NCBI RefSeq assembly: GCF_023983475.1
Contig: NZ_CP092713.1
Coordinates: 1,426,001-1,490,000, forward strand
Direction: 5' to 3'
DNA length: 64,000 nt
Origin: Aliivibrio fischeri ATCC 7744 = JCM 18803 = DSM 507
GTDB lineage: Bacteria; Pseudomonadota; Gammaproteobacteria; Enterobacterales; Vibrionaceae
The notes beneath the pieces are model-generated. The model searched no databases. It saw only the letters and a program-made list of their open reading frames with translations, and was not told the origin of the DNA. The translations under genes and the position numbers were made by a program. Shown here piece after piece: positions 36,506-45,949 of the stretch (position 1 is the stretch's first letter; each line of letters starts with the position of its first letter).

Positions 36506-36600
36506 TGTGTTTCCTTATTTGTATTCATTACATCTAAACTAAATAGTAACGCTAATTAACCATTCATGATGACTTATTTTTTATATTACCTACAAAAACA

Positions 36601-36635
36601 AAAAAACCACTGACTCATGAAAGTCAGTGGTTTTA
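36601..36635 (-). terminator. Terminator of the DUF5666 gene
   Basis: AAAACCACTGACT and AGTCAGTGGTTTT form a 13-base-pair stem around a 6-base loop with a long T-run on the minus strand. Confidence 0.92.
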
Positions 36636-36648
36636 ATATTTTCACAAA

Positions 36649-37530
36649 TTAATCAAATTCAATTTCTGATGCTTGCAGTTGGCCTGCATTATTTATCAAA
36701 TCAACATCAACTCGAGAGCCAACTTTCAACTCATCTTTAATTCCATCTTCAAAACGAGTGTTTTCCGTAATCACAACGTCAACTCTTCCGTTTAGCGTCA
36801 TTAATGTTTTATCATTATTCAAGGCTGTAACGTAACCTTCTACTTCCGCATTTGCTAAATCTAGATCATCTTCAACATCGACATCATAAGCTTTAAAATC
36901 AGTACTAAAGTGCCCTTCAACTTCAACCCAAGCGTTAACTTTTAGCTCGGCTAAATCTTCATAATCCATACCAGCGTTTGAATAATCAACTTTCATTGTC
37001 CCAATATTAAAATGCGAACTCGCTTTATCAATAGAAGTAATTTTACCTTCATACAAATCTTCTGCAGGTAGGAAATTCGCTTTATGAATTGCATTAATCA
37101 CCCATTTACCTGTTTGATCAACGTAACCAAATAACATCACTCGATTCGCATTAGTGCCAACTAGGTCTTTAGCGATATTTGCATGTTCAAAAACTTGACC
37201 ATTGACAGTAATTTCAGATTCAGTAACCAGAGTTGCGATACCTACAATTTCAGGATCAATATCAACTTCATATGCAATACCATCGTCATACTCAACATCA
37301 ACCTGCATACCTGGCTCAAGCTCTGTTGAATCAACATAATGCCCATTCAACTCAATTCGAGCATTAGACAAACTTAACGCCATAGCATTAACTGTCATTG
37401 AATCTGCATGAGCATTAACAGACTCAATCTCTCCCATGTAAGTATTTGATGCGTGGCTATCGCTTGATTCATCAGAACCACAACCCGTTAAAACCATACT
37501 TCCTAATAATAAAACAGCAACTTTCTTCAT
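36649..37530 (-). CDS. Acidic DUF5666 lipoprotein
   Basis: A 293-residue lipoprotein with lipobox VLTGC (Cys at about 17). It contains at least three repeated small beta-barrel-like DUF5666 units, each like YMGEIESVNAHADSMTVNAM, DLYEGKITSIDKASSHFNIG or AEVEGYVTALNNDKTLMTLNG. It is rich in Asp and Glu (VDVEDDLDLANAEVEG), so cation binding is plausible. It diverges from the two-component genes at 37600, sharing a 69-base promoter region, and may be part of that sensing circuit. Function otherwise unknown. Confidence 0.78.
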   Translation of the reverse strand: MKKVAVLLLGSMVLTGCGSDESSDSHASNTYMGEIESVNAHADSMTVNAMALSLSNARIELNGHYVDSTELEPGMQVDVEYDDGIAYEVDIDPEIVGIATLVTESEITVNGQVFEHANIAKDLVGTNANRVMLFGYVDQTGKWVINAIHKANFLPAEDLYEGKITSIDKASSHFNIGTMKVDYSNAGMDYEDLAELKVNAWVEVEGHFSTDFKAYDVDVEDDLDLANAEVEGYVTALNNDKTLMTLNGRVDVVITENTRFEDGIKDELKVGSRVDVDLINNAGQLQASEIEFD

Positions 37531-37599
37531 TTTTTAACCTAATTATTATATTTAATGCAATTTATGGGGGTAAAATAGCGTACAGAGTGTGAAGGATTC

Positions 37600-38277
37600 G
37601 TGAAGAAGAAAATGAAAGTATTAATTGTTGAAGATAATCACCATGTAGCAGAAACCATTGCTGATTATTTAGAGCTTGTTGGCATTGACATTGATTGTGC
37701 TTACCACGGTGCAGCTGCCATCGAAATATTAAAAGAAGAAACCTTTGATGTTATTGTCATGGATATCATGATGCCCAAGCTCGACGGTATTAGTACCGTA
37801 GAAGTTCTGCGTAATGATTATGCTTGTAGCACGCCAATTCTTTTTTTAACCGCTAAAGATACACTAGAAGATAAAATTCATGCTTTTGAGGTGGGCGGTG
37901 ATGATTATTTGGTGAAACCATTTGCCATGGAAGAATTGCACGTACGCTTGTTAGCACTATCTAAACGAGGCAGAAGAACTGACATAGGCAAACTGACCTT
38001 TGAAGATATGGAAATGGATATAAAAGCTGGTACATTATATCGCCAACAAAAACTCATAAAACTAGCACCAATACAATTAAAGATTATTGGGTTATTAATG
38101 AAAAAAGCACCTGATATTGTCAGTAAAAATGAAGTCATTGAACACGTTTGGGGTGATGAATCACCATCAAGTGACGCCCTAAGAAGTCACTTGTACACCA
38201 TAAGAAACGCCATTGATAAAGATTTTGATATTCCAAGACTAGAGACCATCCATGGAAAAGGCTACCGACTTAAATAA
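37600..38277 (+). CDS. OmpR-family response regulator
   Basis: A 225-residue two-component regulator. The receiver domain (about 5-118) has phospho-acceptor Asp55 in VIVMDIMMPKLDG, the acidic pair in VEDN, and the Lys in YLVKPF. The C-terminal winged helix (about 130-222) contains HLYTIRNAIDKDF and ETIHGKGYRLK. The start is either GTG at 37600 with AAGGA three bases before it, or the ATG at 37612. It overlaps the kinase gene by 26 bases. Target genes unknown; the divergent DUF5666 lipoprotein is the obvious candidate. Confidence 0.9.
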   Translation: MKKKMKVLIVEDNHHVAETIADYLELVGIDIDCAYHGAAAIEILKEETFDVIVMDIMMPKLDGISTVEVLRNDYACSTPILFLTAKDTLEDKIHAFEVGGDDYLVKPFAMEELHVRLLALSKRGRRTDIGKLTFEDMEMDIKAGTLYRQQKLIKLAPIQLKIIGLLMKKAPDIVSKNEVIEHVWGDESPSSDALRSHLYTIRNAIDKDFDIPRLETIHGKGYRLK

Positions 38278-39508
38278 AGGCTCGCAACAACCAAGCTTTT
38301 TTAAAAAGATCCGTTGGACATTTGGCATCCTCACTTTTTTGATGTTCGGATTATTCTGGGCGGTTATTTATATTGCAGAAGATCAATTAGAGATCATCAG
38401 CTTACATCACTGGTTAGACACAGAAGCAAACCAATACATCAAAAAATACGCTCAATTAGGTGATGATACACCATTGCCTAATGAAGATGAGTTTTCTACG
38501 TATTGGAGTGAAAGAGAGCACCCTCTTTGGTTGAATAACTATAAAAAAGCAGGTCTATATGAGCAACTTTTAGGCACAGAAGACAAGCACTTTATCGTTA
38601 GTCCACATCCTTCTGGTAAGGGACTACTGTATATACTTTTTCAAGATGATGCGGATGACTATTTAGATGAATATGAGGCCAATCTACATACATTAACTTT
38701 ATTTTTAGGCACTTTTTCAACCATTTTAATGATCTTATATGGTATTTACTTTGTTCGTAGTATCTCGGTGCCACTTCGTCATATCCAACACAAAGTAGGA
38801 TTAATGTCACCCGAGCACCCAGACTTTACTATTGATACTAAATATCAAGAAACCCAAGAGATTGAACGTTCTCTTTTAGAAAGCAAACATCATATTGCTC
38901 AATTCTTTACGAGAGAGAAAGAGTTCAGTCGCTTTGCTTCTCATGAATTAAGAACACCAATAATGGTAATCCAAGGCTCTGCTGACTTATTAGCAAAAGT
39001 GCCAAATCAACCAAATGTTGCTCTAAAAGCAATTAATCGCTTACATCAAGCCAGTGAAGAGATGACACTGCTTACAGAAACCTTTTTGCTTTTAGGTAAA
39101 CAAGAAATTGAAGCGCATCATTTTCATCATTATAAAATTGAAGATATTCTAAAAACTCAACTCGATCACTTACAGCCTTTATTTGCCAAACAAGAGATGG
39201 GGGCACAACTTTCAATCATTAAAGGAGAGCCTTGCCTTGCCCCTAGTAGCTTTATTACCGTTGTGATTAATAACTTAATCAAGAATGCTTTCAGTTACAG
39301 TGTTGGAGATATTCAAATAGAGCTTAATAACAACCAACTTTGCATTACCAACTGCCACGATGGCAATGATACCTATAATGCAGGATATGGTTGTGGCCTA
39401 GTTATTGTTGAACGTATTTGTGAAAGAATGAACTGGGCATTCACCATTGAACAAACAGAAAAAGACTTTATAACTACCGTTAATTTTACTTCTTTCCAAA
39501 TGACTTAA
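38252..39508 (+). CDS. Membrane sensor histidine kinase, partner of the upstream regulator
   Basis: A 418-residue kinase with two membrane helices (about 24-42 and 148-168), a periplasmic domain of about 105 residues, then HisKA with phospho-acceptor His231 in FASHELRTPI, and an HATPase domain with N-box INNLIKNAFSYS and G-box GYGCGLVIVERI. Just before the second helix is a dense acidic patch (FQDDADDYLDEYEAN), similar in position to the metal-bridging patch of PhoQ-type sensors, so a cation signal is a fair guess. It overlaps the regulator gene by 26 bases. Confidence 0.9.
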   Translation: MEKATDLNKGSQQPSFFKKIRWTFGILTFLMFGLFWAVIYIAEDQLEIISLHHWLDTEANQYIKKYAQLGDDTPLPNEDEFSTYWSEREHPLWLNNYKKAGLYEQLLGTEDKHFIVSPHPSGKGLLYILFQDDADDYLDEYEANLHTLTLFLGTFSTILMILYGIYFVRSISVPLRHIQHKVGLMSPEHPDFTIDTKYQETQEIERSLLESKHHIAQFFTREKEFSRFASHELRTPIMVIQGSADLLAKVPNQPNVALKAINRLHQASEEMTLLTETFLLLGKQEIEAHHFHHYKIEDILKTQLDHLQPLFAKQEMGAQLSIIKGEPCLAPSSFITVVINNLIKNAFSYSVGDIQIELNNNQLCITNCHDGNDTYNAGYGCGLVIVERICERMNWAFTIEQTEKDFITTVNFTSFQMT

Positions 39509-39581
39509 TCATTAAAGAGTGTATCTCAAGTACTTTTGGTACACTCCTTATTTCCATAACACATATAATACGGACATCATT

Positions 39582-40730
39582 GTGAGCAAAACAATTTCAA
39601 CTTTATCTCAAATTAATATTTTCCCTGTTAAATCAATTGCTGGTGTATCTCAATCTAGCGCTTATGTTGAAAAGCAAGGATTACAGTGTGACCGTCGCTT
39701 TATGGTTACCGATCCTAATGGCAAAATGATCACCGCTCGCACTCACCCTCAAATGGTTAAAATTAGTGCGATCATTGAACCTGATGGTCTAATTCTTTGT
39801 TATCCAGGATTAATTGATCTGCATCTCACTTTCAATGAATTAGAGATGAAGCAGACAGAAGCAAAAGTATGGAATGACTCTTTTTCTGCCTACTCAACGA
39901 ATCAAGAAGCTAATCAATGGTTCTCTTCCATTTTATCAATAGATGCGCAATTACTTTATACTGGTGAGCAATCAAATCGTATCCGTGAAAAAATCCAAAC
40001 AAACGTGAGCTTTGCCGATGGTTATCCATTGCTTGTCATTAGCGAAGCCTCTCTTGCAGAGCTAAATAAGCGCAGCACTAGCCACCATACAATGTCGCAA
40101 TTTCGCACAAATTTAGTGATTTCTGGTGATGATGCTTTTATTGAAGATTCTTGGAAGCGTATTCGCATTGGTGAAGTAGAATTTGAAATCATAAAGCCTT
40201 GCCAACGTTGCATTTTAACGACAGTAAATCCAAGAACAGCACAATATCACCCAGACAAAGAACCGTTAAAAACGTTCTCAACTTTCCGAGCAGATGAGAG
40301 TGGCAATGTGTATTTTGGGCAAAACCTCATTGCCAAAAATGAAGGTACAATTAAGCTAGGTGATAAGATTGAAGTATTAGAAAGTAAAGAAAAAGAGTTT
40401 TACCTTGATTCTAGCTCTGAAACACAAGAGAAAAAAGCAACCCCACACACAAATGAAAAATCTGATACTCCAGAAGAAGTCACTATCAGCTTAAATGGTC
40501 ACTTATTCACGGGTAATACGGAGCAACCGCTTCTTATGCAAGTCGAAGAGGCAGGATTAAGCATAAATAATAGCTGTCGTGCCGGTTTATGTGGTGCTTG
40601 TCGAGTAACATTAGAATCAGGAGAGGTTGAGCAAGAAGATTCCCCAGCTCTTAATCAAAAATTAAAAGAGGCAGGAATGATACTGGCTTGTTGCTCTGTT
40701 CCTAAAACAGATGTTGAAATAGTTGATTAA
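39582..40730 (+). CDS. YcbX-like MOSC domain protein fused to a 2Fe-2S ferredoxin
   Basis: A 382-residue protein. An N-terminal MOSC beta-barrel (ISTLSQINIFPVKSIAG) with MOSC core (about 100-280; KPCQRCILTTVNP holds the molybdenum-binding Cys region) is joined by an acidic linker to a plant-type ferredoxin with CRAGLCGACR and a later Cys in ILACCSV. E. coli YcbX has the same plan and reduces N-hydroxylated bases using molybdenum cofactor. The frame extends 21 codons upstream, but the GTG at 39582 begins the family N-terminus (SKTISTLSQ) and follows GGA. It lies 73 bases after the kinase gene. Confidence 0.87.
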   Translation: MSKTISTLSQINIFPVKSIAGVSQSSAYVEKQGLQCDRRFMVTDPNGKMITARTHPQMVKISAIIEPDGLILCYPGLIDLHLTFNELEMKQTEAKVWNDSFSAYSTNQEANQWFSSILSIDAQLLYTGEQSNRIREKIQTNVSFADGYPLLVISEASLAELNKRSTSHHTMSQFRTNLVISGDDAFIEDSWKRIRIGEVEFEIIKPCQRCILTTVNPRTAQYHPDKEPLKTFSTFRADESGNVYFGQNLIAKNEGTIKLGDKIEVLESKEKEFYLDSSSETQEKKATPHTNEKSDTPEEVTISLNGHLFTGNTEQPLLMQVEEAGLSINNSCRAGLCGACRVTLESGEVEQEDSPALNQKLKEAGMILACCSVPKTDVEIVD

Positions 40731-40738
40731 CTCTTAAT

Positions 40739-40770
40739 AAAACGGTGCTAATAATACAGCACCGTTTTTA
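40739..40770 (+). terminator. Terminator of the YcbX-like gene
   Basis: AACGGTGCT and AGCACCGTT pair around an 8-base loop, followed by TTTTTA. Confidence 0.88.
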
Positions 40771-40862
40771 CTTTACTAAGTCCTGACTCTTCTGAAAATA
40801 GCCCTAGGCGACACTTACGCTCTCAGTTACAATATGTGTAATTGCTAATCATAGAGATCCTC

Positions 40863-41270
40863 ATGTCAGATCAAGAAGAATTTGAAGTTGAAGCCATTGG
40901 TGTTGAAGTAAACGTTCAACCTATCGAGCTATATAAAGTCCTAAAAATTGCTAACGTTGTTAGTGGTGGTGGTGAAGCTAAACATGTTATTGGCGAAGGC
41001 TATGTTGGTGTAAATGGTGAGTTAGAGCAACGTAAACGTCGAAAAATGTATGATGGAGATGTCATTGAATTTAATGAAGAATACTACGTTGTAATTTGCG
41101 ATACTCCTGTTGGTGAGTTACCTGAAATTGAAGAAAAGCCTCAACCAACTCAAATCGAACCTGAATATTCAGCACCAAAGACCAAAAAAGCTAAGAAGAA
41201 AAAACAAAAACCAGAACAACCAACCACGGTTGATCCAGAGAGTGGTCGTCGCTCAATTAACTTCTTCTAA
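40863..41270 (+). CDS. S4-domain RNA-binding protein (YbcJ-like)
   Basis: A 135-residue protein with a small S4 domain (about 20-75; IELYKVLKIANVVSGGGEAK, GYVGVNGELEQRKRRKMYDGD) and a basic, low-complexity tail (TKKAKKKKQKPEQP) ending GRRSINFF. S4 domains bind structured RNA; YbcJ relatives have no assigned role. The frame can be extended to a TTG seven codons earlier, but the ATG at 40863 is the family start. Confidence 0.82.
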   Translation: MSDQEEFEVEAIGVEVNVQPIELYKVLKIANVVSGGGEAKHVIGEGYVGVNGELEQRKRRKMYDGDVIEFNEEYYVVICDTPVGELPEIEEKPQPTQIEPEYSAPKTKKAKKKKQKPEQPTTVDPESGRRSINFF

Positions 41271-41276
41271 AAATTA

Positions 41277-41301
41277 GGCTCAATATCATTAATATTGAGC
41301 C
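41277..41301 (+). terminator. Terminator-like hairpin after the S4 gene
   Basis: GGCTCAATAT and ATATTGAGCC are perfect 10-base arms around a 5-base loop. The following CGACTCCTCTT has few T, so termination may be weak. Confidence 0.6.
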
Positions 41302-41428
41302 GACTCCTCTTCCTCATCCCCATTATTACACTCACGTAAAAGTAATTCATTCTTTTAGCTATTATCATTGAATTTGAAATAACTATACTACGCCTACTTA
41401 CCAACACCGCTAAATAGGAATTCATAAA

Positions 41429-41758
41429 ATGGGATGGCTTTTTCTTCTTCTTGCAGTTGCTTCAGAAGCACTTTCACACGTTGCACTTAAAGCAACCGAT
41501 GGTCTTTCACACCTAGTTCCAAACGTCATTGTAATTACTGGTCATCTAGGTGCTTTTTATTTTCTTAGTCAAGCAATGAAGACATTACCGGTAGGAATTG
41601 CTCACGCATCATGGGCTGGACTGGCTATCATAGCGGTAACACTGATTTCAAGTGCATTTTATCACCAACATTTAGACAATAAAATTTGGCTAGGTATTGG
41701 ATTTATCAGCATTGGCATTGCAATAATTAACCTGTCATCTACACCTCACGTACACTAA
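41429..41758 (+). CDS. Small multidrug resistance (SMR) family transporter
   Basis: A 109-residue inner-membrane protein with four hydrophobic helices. The essential helix-1 Glu is Glu13 in LAVASEALSHVALK. The helix-3 segment ASWAGLAIIAVTLISS fits EmrE-type exporters of cationic compounds; GIAIINLSS ends helix 4. It works as an antiparallel dimer driven by protons. TAGGA precedes the ATG. Single gene; drug range unknown. A guanidinium exporter is a possible alternative. Confidence 0.87.
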   Translation: MGWLFLLLAVASEALSHVALKATDGLSHLVPNVIVITGHLGAFYFLSQAMKTLPVGIAHASWAGLAIIAVTLISSAFYHQHLDNKIWLGIGFISIGIAIINLSSTPHVH

Positions 41759-41873
41759 ACAGCCTAATTGTTATAATTTATGCAAAATTTCCAAGCCAAA
41801 AAACATTTCTATTATATTTTCTTGCTATCATGTAAACATAAATACAATAACTTAAATAATACAAAGAGGTTTT

Positions 41874-42491
41874 ATGACAAGCCCGGCTAAAAAAGTACTC
41901 ATTTTATTCGCTCATCCTTCTCAACATCGCTCTGAAGTTAATGTTGCATTAATTAAGCAGGCTCAAAAAATTGAACATGTCACTGTTGTCGATTTGTACC
42001 ATGATTATCCAAAATTCAATATTGATATCGATAAAGAACAAAAACAGCTTTTAGATCATGATATTGTTATCTTTCAATTCCCACTTTATTGGTACTCAAC
42101 ACCTGCTATTTTAAAAGAATGGCAAGATATGGTTTTAGAATACGGCTTTGCTTATGGTTCAGACGGAAACGCACTAAAAGGAAAAACCTTTCTATGCGCC
42201 ATCACCGCTGGTGGTAAAGAAGAAGCCTATCAAACTAATGGATATAATCAATTTACTATCCGTGAGCTTTTACACCCACTTGAGCAGATGGCCTCGCTAA
42301 CCAATATGGAATATATTGCTCCATTAGTTTTATTTGGCGCTAGAACCGCGTTAGAAGATGATCGCATTGAGAGACACACAGAGCGTTTTAAAATTTTACT
42401 ATCCGCTTTAGTTGAAGATCGCGTCGATACTGAAATAGCAAAAACGTTGCCTAAACTAAATCACTCATTTGATAAATTTATTAAGGAATAA
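41874..42491 (+). CDS. kefG: KefG/KefF-type NAD(P)H quinone oxidoreductase, K+ efflux ancillary subunit
   Basis: A 205-residue flavodoxin-fold protein that binds to and activates the Kef potassium efflux channel and carries quinone reductase activity. Family features are ILFAHPSQHRSEVN (phosphate loop of FMN), FQFPLYWYSTPAILKEW and ITAGGKEEAYQTNGYN. AAAGAGG precedes the ATG. It lies seven bases upstream of kefB, in one operon, which supports the ancillary role. KefF-like is the alternative name. Confidence 0.88.
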   Translation: MTSPAKKVLILFAHPSQHRSEVNVALIKQAQKIEHVTVVDLYHDYPKFNIDIDKEQKQLLDHDIVIFQFPLYWYSTPAILKEWQDMVLEYGFAYGSDGNALKGKTFLCAITAGGKEEAYQTNGYNQFTIRELLHPLEQMASLTNMEYIAPLVLFGARTALEDDRIERHTERFKILLSALVEDRVDTEIAKTLPKLNHSFDKFIKE

Positions 42492-42498
42492 AAGCATT

Positions 42499-44415
42499 AT
42501 GACTGGATATTTTTTACAAGCTTTTATCTACCTTGTTGCTGCTGTTATTGCGGTTCCAATCGCTAAACGTCTAGGGCTAGGCTCTGTTCTTGGTTATTTA
42601 ATTGCAGGGGTGGTTATAGGACCTATCATTGGTCTTGTTGGTGAAGAAACAACGACCATTCAACACTTTGCTGAATTTGGCGTTGTTATGATGCTATTTC
42701 TTGTCGGCTTAGAACTTGAACCTAAAATGCTATGGAATATGCGTAACCGTCTAATGGGATTAGGAGGACTGCAAGTTGTCGGCACTACTGCTGCTGTAAT
42801 GGGTCTTGCTATGTTCTTCGGTCAATCATGGACTATTGCGCTAACCATTGGCCTAATCTTTGCCCTATCATCCACTGCGATAGTATTGCAAACATTCAAT
42901 GAAAAAGGGTTAGCCAAAACAGAAGGCGGACAAAATGCTTTCTCTGTATTACTTTTTCAAGATATTGCAGTGATCCCAATGTTGGCTTTTATTCCACTAT
43001 TAGCTTTACCTGAATTAGTAGAAAAAGCGCAATTGGCAGCAGCAACCGCGTCTGAGCATCATGAAGAATTAAGCCTCGTTGCAGGCCTTCCTGGTTGGGC
43101 ATATGGACTAGTGATTACCGCATCCATTGCATTAGTTGTCGTTGGTGGCCATTATTTAAGTCGCCCTCTATTTCGCTTTGTCGCAAGCTCAGGCCTTAGA
43201 GAAATATTTACCGCTACAGCTTTAATGCTTGTTATTGGTATTGCTGCTTTAATGAGTTTAGTTGGCTTATCTCCTGCTCTAGGCACCTTCCTAGCTGGTG
43301 TAGTATTAGCAAACTCAGAATTTAGACACGAGCTCGAATCTAACATAGACCCATTTAAAGGGCTTTTATTAGGATTGTTCTTCATTACCGTAGGTGCGGG
43401 GATCGATTTTGGTATTCTATTTGATGATTTTTTCCTTATCATCGGTTTAACAATCGGTGTCATGGTATTAAAGGCCGCTGTTCTATATATATTGGCTTTG
43501 ATCTTCAAAATCAAAAACAGTAACCGTTGGCTATTTACACTTAGCCTAGCGCAAGCTGGGGAATTTGGGTTTGTTTTATTAAGCTTTACTGTTCAGAATC
43601 ACGTTTTACCACAAGAAGTCGCTCAACCGTTATCACTGGTTGTTGCACTTTCAATGTTCTTCACTCCTGGTTTGTTTATCTTGTTTGATAAAGTGATTCT
43701 TCCAAAATTTGAGCAGCAATCCAACGAAAGAGAAACTGATACGATTGAAGAAAAAGGGACGGTAATTATTGCTGGTGGTGGTCGATTCGGCCAAGTCGTC
43801 AACCGTTTCTTAGTATCTAACCATGTAAATACCGTTGTACTCGATCATCAAGCTGATCAAGTCGATTCTTTAAGAAAAGTAAATACCAAAAGTTATTTTG
43901 GAGATGCAACACGACCCGATCTTCTTCATACAGCCGGCATTGAACACGCCGCAATGCTCGTTGTAGCTATTGATAACCAAGAAAGCAGCATAGAATTGGT
44001 TAAATACGTAAAACACACATACCCTAACGTAAAAATTCTTGCTCGTGCATTTGATAGAGGTCACTCATATATGCTCCGTTGTGCTGGTGCTGATTTCATT
44101 GAATCAGAAACAACCCGCTCAGCACTTGAAATGGGAGCAGAAGCTATGCGTAATTTAGGTCAACATCCATTCCATGTTGAACAACAAAAAATAGCATATA
44201 AAAAAGTAGAGAATCAAAGTTCAGATAAACTCTATCAAGCGTGGCTAGATGATTCTGAAGGTGAACGCTTTGATAACAACTATCGTAAACTTTTTATTGA
44301 ACTAGAAGGGACAATCAAACATGCAATGAGCAAAGATCGCTCAGATAAACACAACCAATCAGAACGAGCATGGACTCCCCCACCTAAAGGCTACACTGAT
44401 TATATTGATGAATAA
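42499..44415 (+). CDS. kefB: Glutathione-gated K+/H+ antiporter KefB/KefC type
   Basis: A 638-residue inner-membrane transporter. The first ~380 residues form a CPA2 cation/proton exchanger with about 12 helices (GSVLGYLIAGVVIGPIIGL, ALSSTAIVLQTFNEKG, LLFQDIAVIPML, LAGVVLANSEFRHELE). A cytoplasmic RCK domain with Rossmann motif VIIAGGGRFGQVV and the region ILARAFDRGHSYML bind nucleotide and glutathione adducts. It protects against electrophiles by acidifying the cytoplasm through K+ efflux. The frame extends to a TTG ten codons upstream inside kefG; the ATG at 42499 is the family start. Confidence 0.9.
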   Translation: MTGYFLQAFIYLVAAVIAVPIAKRLGLGSVLGYLIAGVVIGPIIGLVGEETTTIQHFAEFGVVMMLFLVGLELEPKMLWNMRNRLMGLGGLQVVGTTAAVMGLAMFFGQSWTIALTIGLIFALSSTAIVLQTFNEKGLAKTEGGQNAFSVLLFQDIAVIPMLAFIPLLALPELVEKAQLAAATASEHHEELSLVAGLPGWAYGLVITASIALVVVGGHYLSRPLFRFVASSGLREIFTATALMLVIGIAALMSLVGLSPALGTFLAGVVLANSEFRHELESNIDPFKGLLLGLFFITVGAGIDFGILFDDFFLIIGLTIGVMVLKAAVLYILALIFKIKNSNRWLFTLSLAQAGEFGFVLLSFTVQNHVLPQEVAQPLSLVVALSMFFTPGLFILFDKVILPKFEQQSNERETDTIEEKGTVIIAGGGRFGQVVNRFLVSNHVNTVVLDHQADQVDSLRKVNTKSYFGDATRPDLLHTAGIEHAAMLVVAIDNQESSIELVKYVKHTYPNVKILARAFDRGHSYMLRCAGADFIESETTRSALEMGAEAMRNLGQHPFHVEQQKIAYKKVENQSSDKLYQAWLDDSEGERFDNNYRKLFIELEGTIKHAMSKDRSDKHNQSERAWTPPPKGYTDYIDE

Positions 44416-44840
44416 CATATGAAATATTAATAACTTAAATGATAACTACGCTTATACTTTTATTTCTGGATACTTAAAAGTATAAGCGATAAACCACACA
44501 CCAATTGTTAACAATTAAATATAAAACTTAATTATTATTATTTTACTTTCATATCCAATCTTAATATTCGGTATGCAATTTCTTTCTTTTACTCTAGCGT
44601 ATACAAAACCCTACAAAAAACCTATAAATAAGTGCTAATTTTTCAAAACATCTTATTTATTTCTTTTTATTCAAACAGATAGATGATTTATTTTTTTTAT
44701 CGTTATAAATAAAAACATTCATGGTTGATTTTGGTTTATTTATTGATAATGAAGTTTCTTTCTTGATATGCTTGCCACTATAAAAACAATAATATTAATA
44801 ATCCCTTTAGTTTTTCAGTTTCCTTTTCTTAGGTTACATA
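44416..44840. other. AT-rich intergenic region between kefB and a ToxR-like gene
   Basis: No gene is supported in these 425 bases. It contains the inverted repeat at 44449-44488, and the rest is very AT-rich, resembling the silenced, H-NS-prone upstream regions often seen before ToxR-type regulators. That comparison is inference. Confidence 0.5.
44449..44488 (+). repeat. Perfect 14-base inverted repeat after kefB
   Basis: CGCTTATACTTTTA and TAAAAGTATAAGCG are exact complements around a 12-base loop, 33 bases past the kefB stop codon. No T-run follows. Probably the kefB transcript end or a stabilising hairpin. Confidence 0.65.
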
Positions 44841-45941
44841 ATGCTCAAAAACAATCTTATACGATTTAAAGATATAACGTTTAACCCAAAAACAAACCAA
44901 ATAAATAAAAACGATTGCACGATAAAGCTGACTCATAGTGAATCAAAAATTTTAAAGTTACTTTTAACCTCACCAAATAAAGTTTTCTCAAAAGATGATA
45001 TTTTTACTTATGTTTGGGAAGGAACAGCAAGCAATATAGGTGTTGTACCACAGACGATTTCAGTTTTACGCAAAAAATTACATTATAATGAAATCTATCT
45101 AATTGAAACAGTTAAGAAAAAAGGATACAAAGCAGATGTAAATGGTACTTTTTTCGAAAAAAGAAAGATAAATAAGAATCATGTGCTTTTATCGGTTGCT
45201 ATTATTATCTCTTTTTGTTTATTTCTGCTCGTTTTTGAGAAGCATATATCAAATGCAAAAAACAATAATGACATAAAATTAGAAGAGTTAATGCCAAATG
45301 TATTTCAAACAAGTGATTCGTTACCATTTATTTTTGATCCGACCGTTTTAAGAAGTAACACAACTTATTACATTAACCGACAATCAAATAACTTAAACAT
45401 ATCTACTTGTCGACAAATTGGTACACAGTGTGATTTAACATACAATAGAATTATATTCTTACAAAACAATGAATCAAATACAGTTATTACTCAATATATT
45501 CAAGATGTTAAGTTCACAGAAACAATGTATAAAGATGAGTTAAATACAAATCCTATTCGATTTAATTATGCAGCCCGAATAGGCGTTAAAAGTGAAAATG
45601 ATAATTATTACAGTGGACAAATAATTGCCAATTACAGCTTAAAGCAAAGAAATAATAAATACGTTTATAACAAAGTATCCATTGTTATTGATGAAACTGG
45701 ATTTGCAGGACAATGCTCATACACTAGGGAACCAGAAAAGCCTTTCCTTGAATGTAATGAAGGTGACTGTACAAGCTATGTTGGATCTATATCTGATCCT
45801 AAAAAAGCGGTTGCGTATAAAAATTTATTTCAATACCCATCAACAGGGTTGAATATTTTACTGTTTCCGATCGATGAAGATGTATCCTTATTTTACAATA
45901 CAGAATCAGGATTATCTTACTTAGTTTATCAGTATAACTAA
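44841..45941 (+). CDS. ToxR-like membrane-bound transcription regulator (paralogue A)
   Basis: A 366-residue protein. The N-terminal OmpR/ToxR-type winged helix (about 5-98; CTIKLTHSESKILKLLLTSP, VPQTISVLRKKLHYNE, ETVKKKGYKA) faces the cytoplasm. One membrane helix (about 114-133) leads to a 230-residue periplasmic domain unlike ToxR or CadC. That domain has a CX6C pair (STCRQIGTQCDL) and three later Cys. The paralogue at 62515 has the same plan and the same CX6C. TAGG precedes the ATG. No ToxS-like partner adjoins it. Signal and target genes unknown. Confidence 0.82.
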   Translation: MLKNNLIRFKDITFNPKTNQINKNDCTIKLTHSESKILKLLLTSPNKVFSKDDIFTYVWEGTASNIGVVPQTISVLRKKLHYNEIYLIETVKKKGYKADVNGTFFEKRKINKNHVLLSVAIIISFCLFLLVFEKHISNAKNNNDIKLEELMPNVFQTSDSLPFIFDPTVLRSNTTYYINRQSNNLNISTCRQIGTQCDLTYNRIIFLQNNESNTVITQYIQDVKFTETMYKDELNTNPIRFNYAARIGVKSENDNYYSGQIIANYSLKQRNNKYVYNKVSIVIDETGFAGQCSYTREPEKPFLECNEGDCTSYVGSISDPKKAVAYKNLFQYPSTGLNILLFPIDEDVSLFYNTESGLSYLVYQYN

Positions 45942-45949
45942 AATAAAAA

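Noticed and set aside
43152-43514. A 120-codon frame on the minus strand inside kefB
   Set aside because: It lies fully within a recognised transporter and has no protein-like features of its own.
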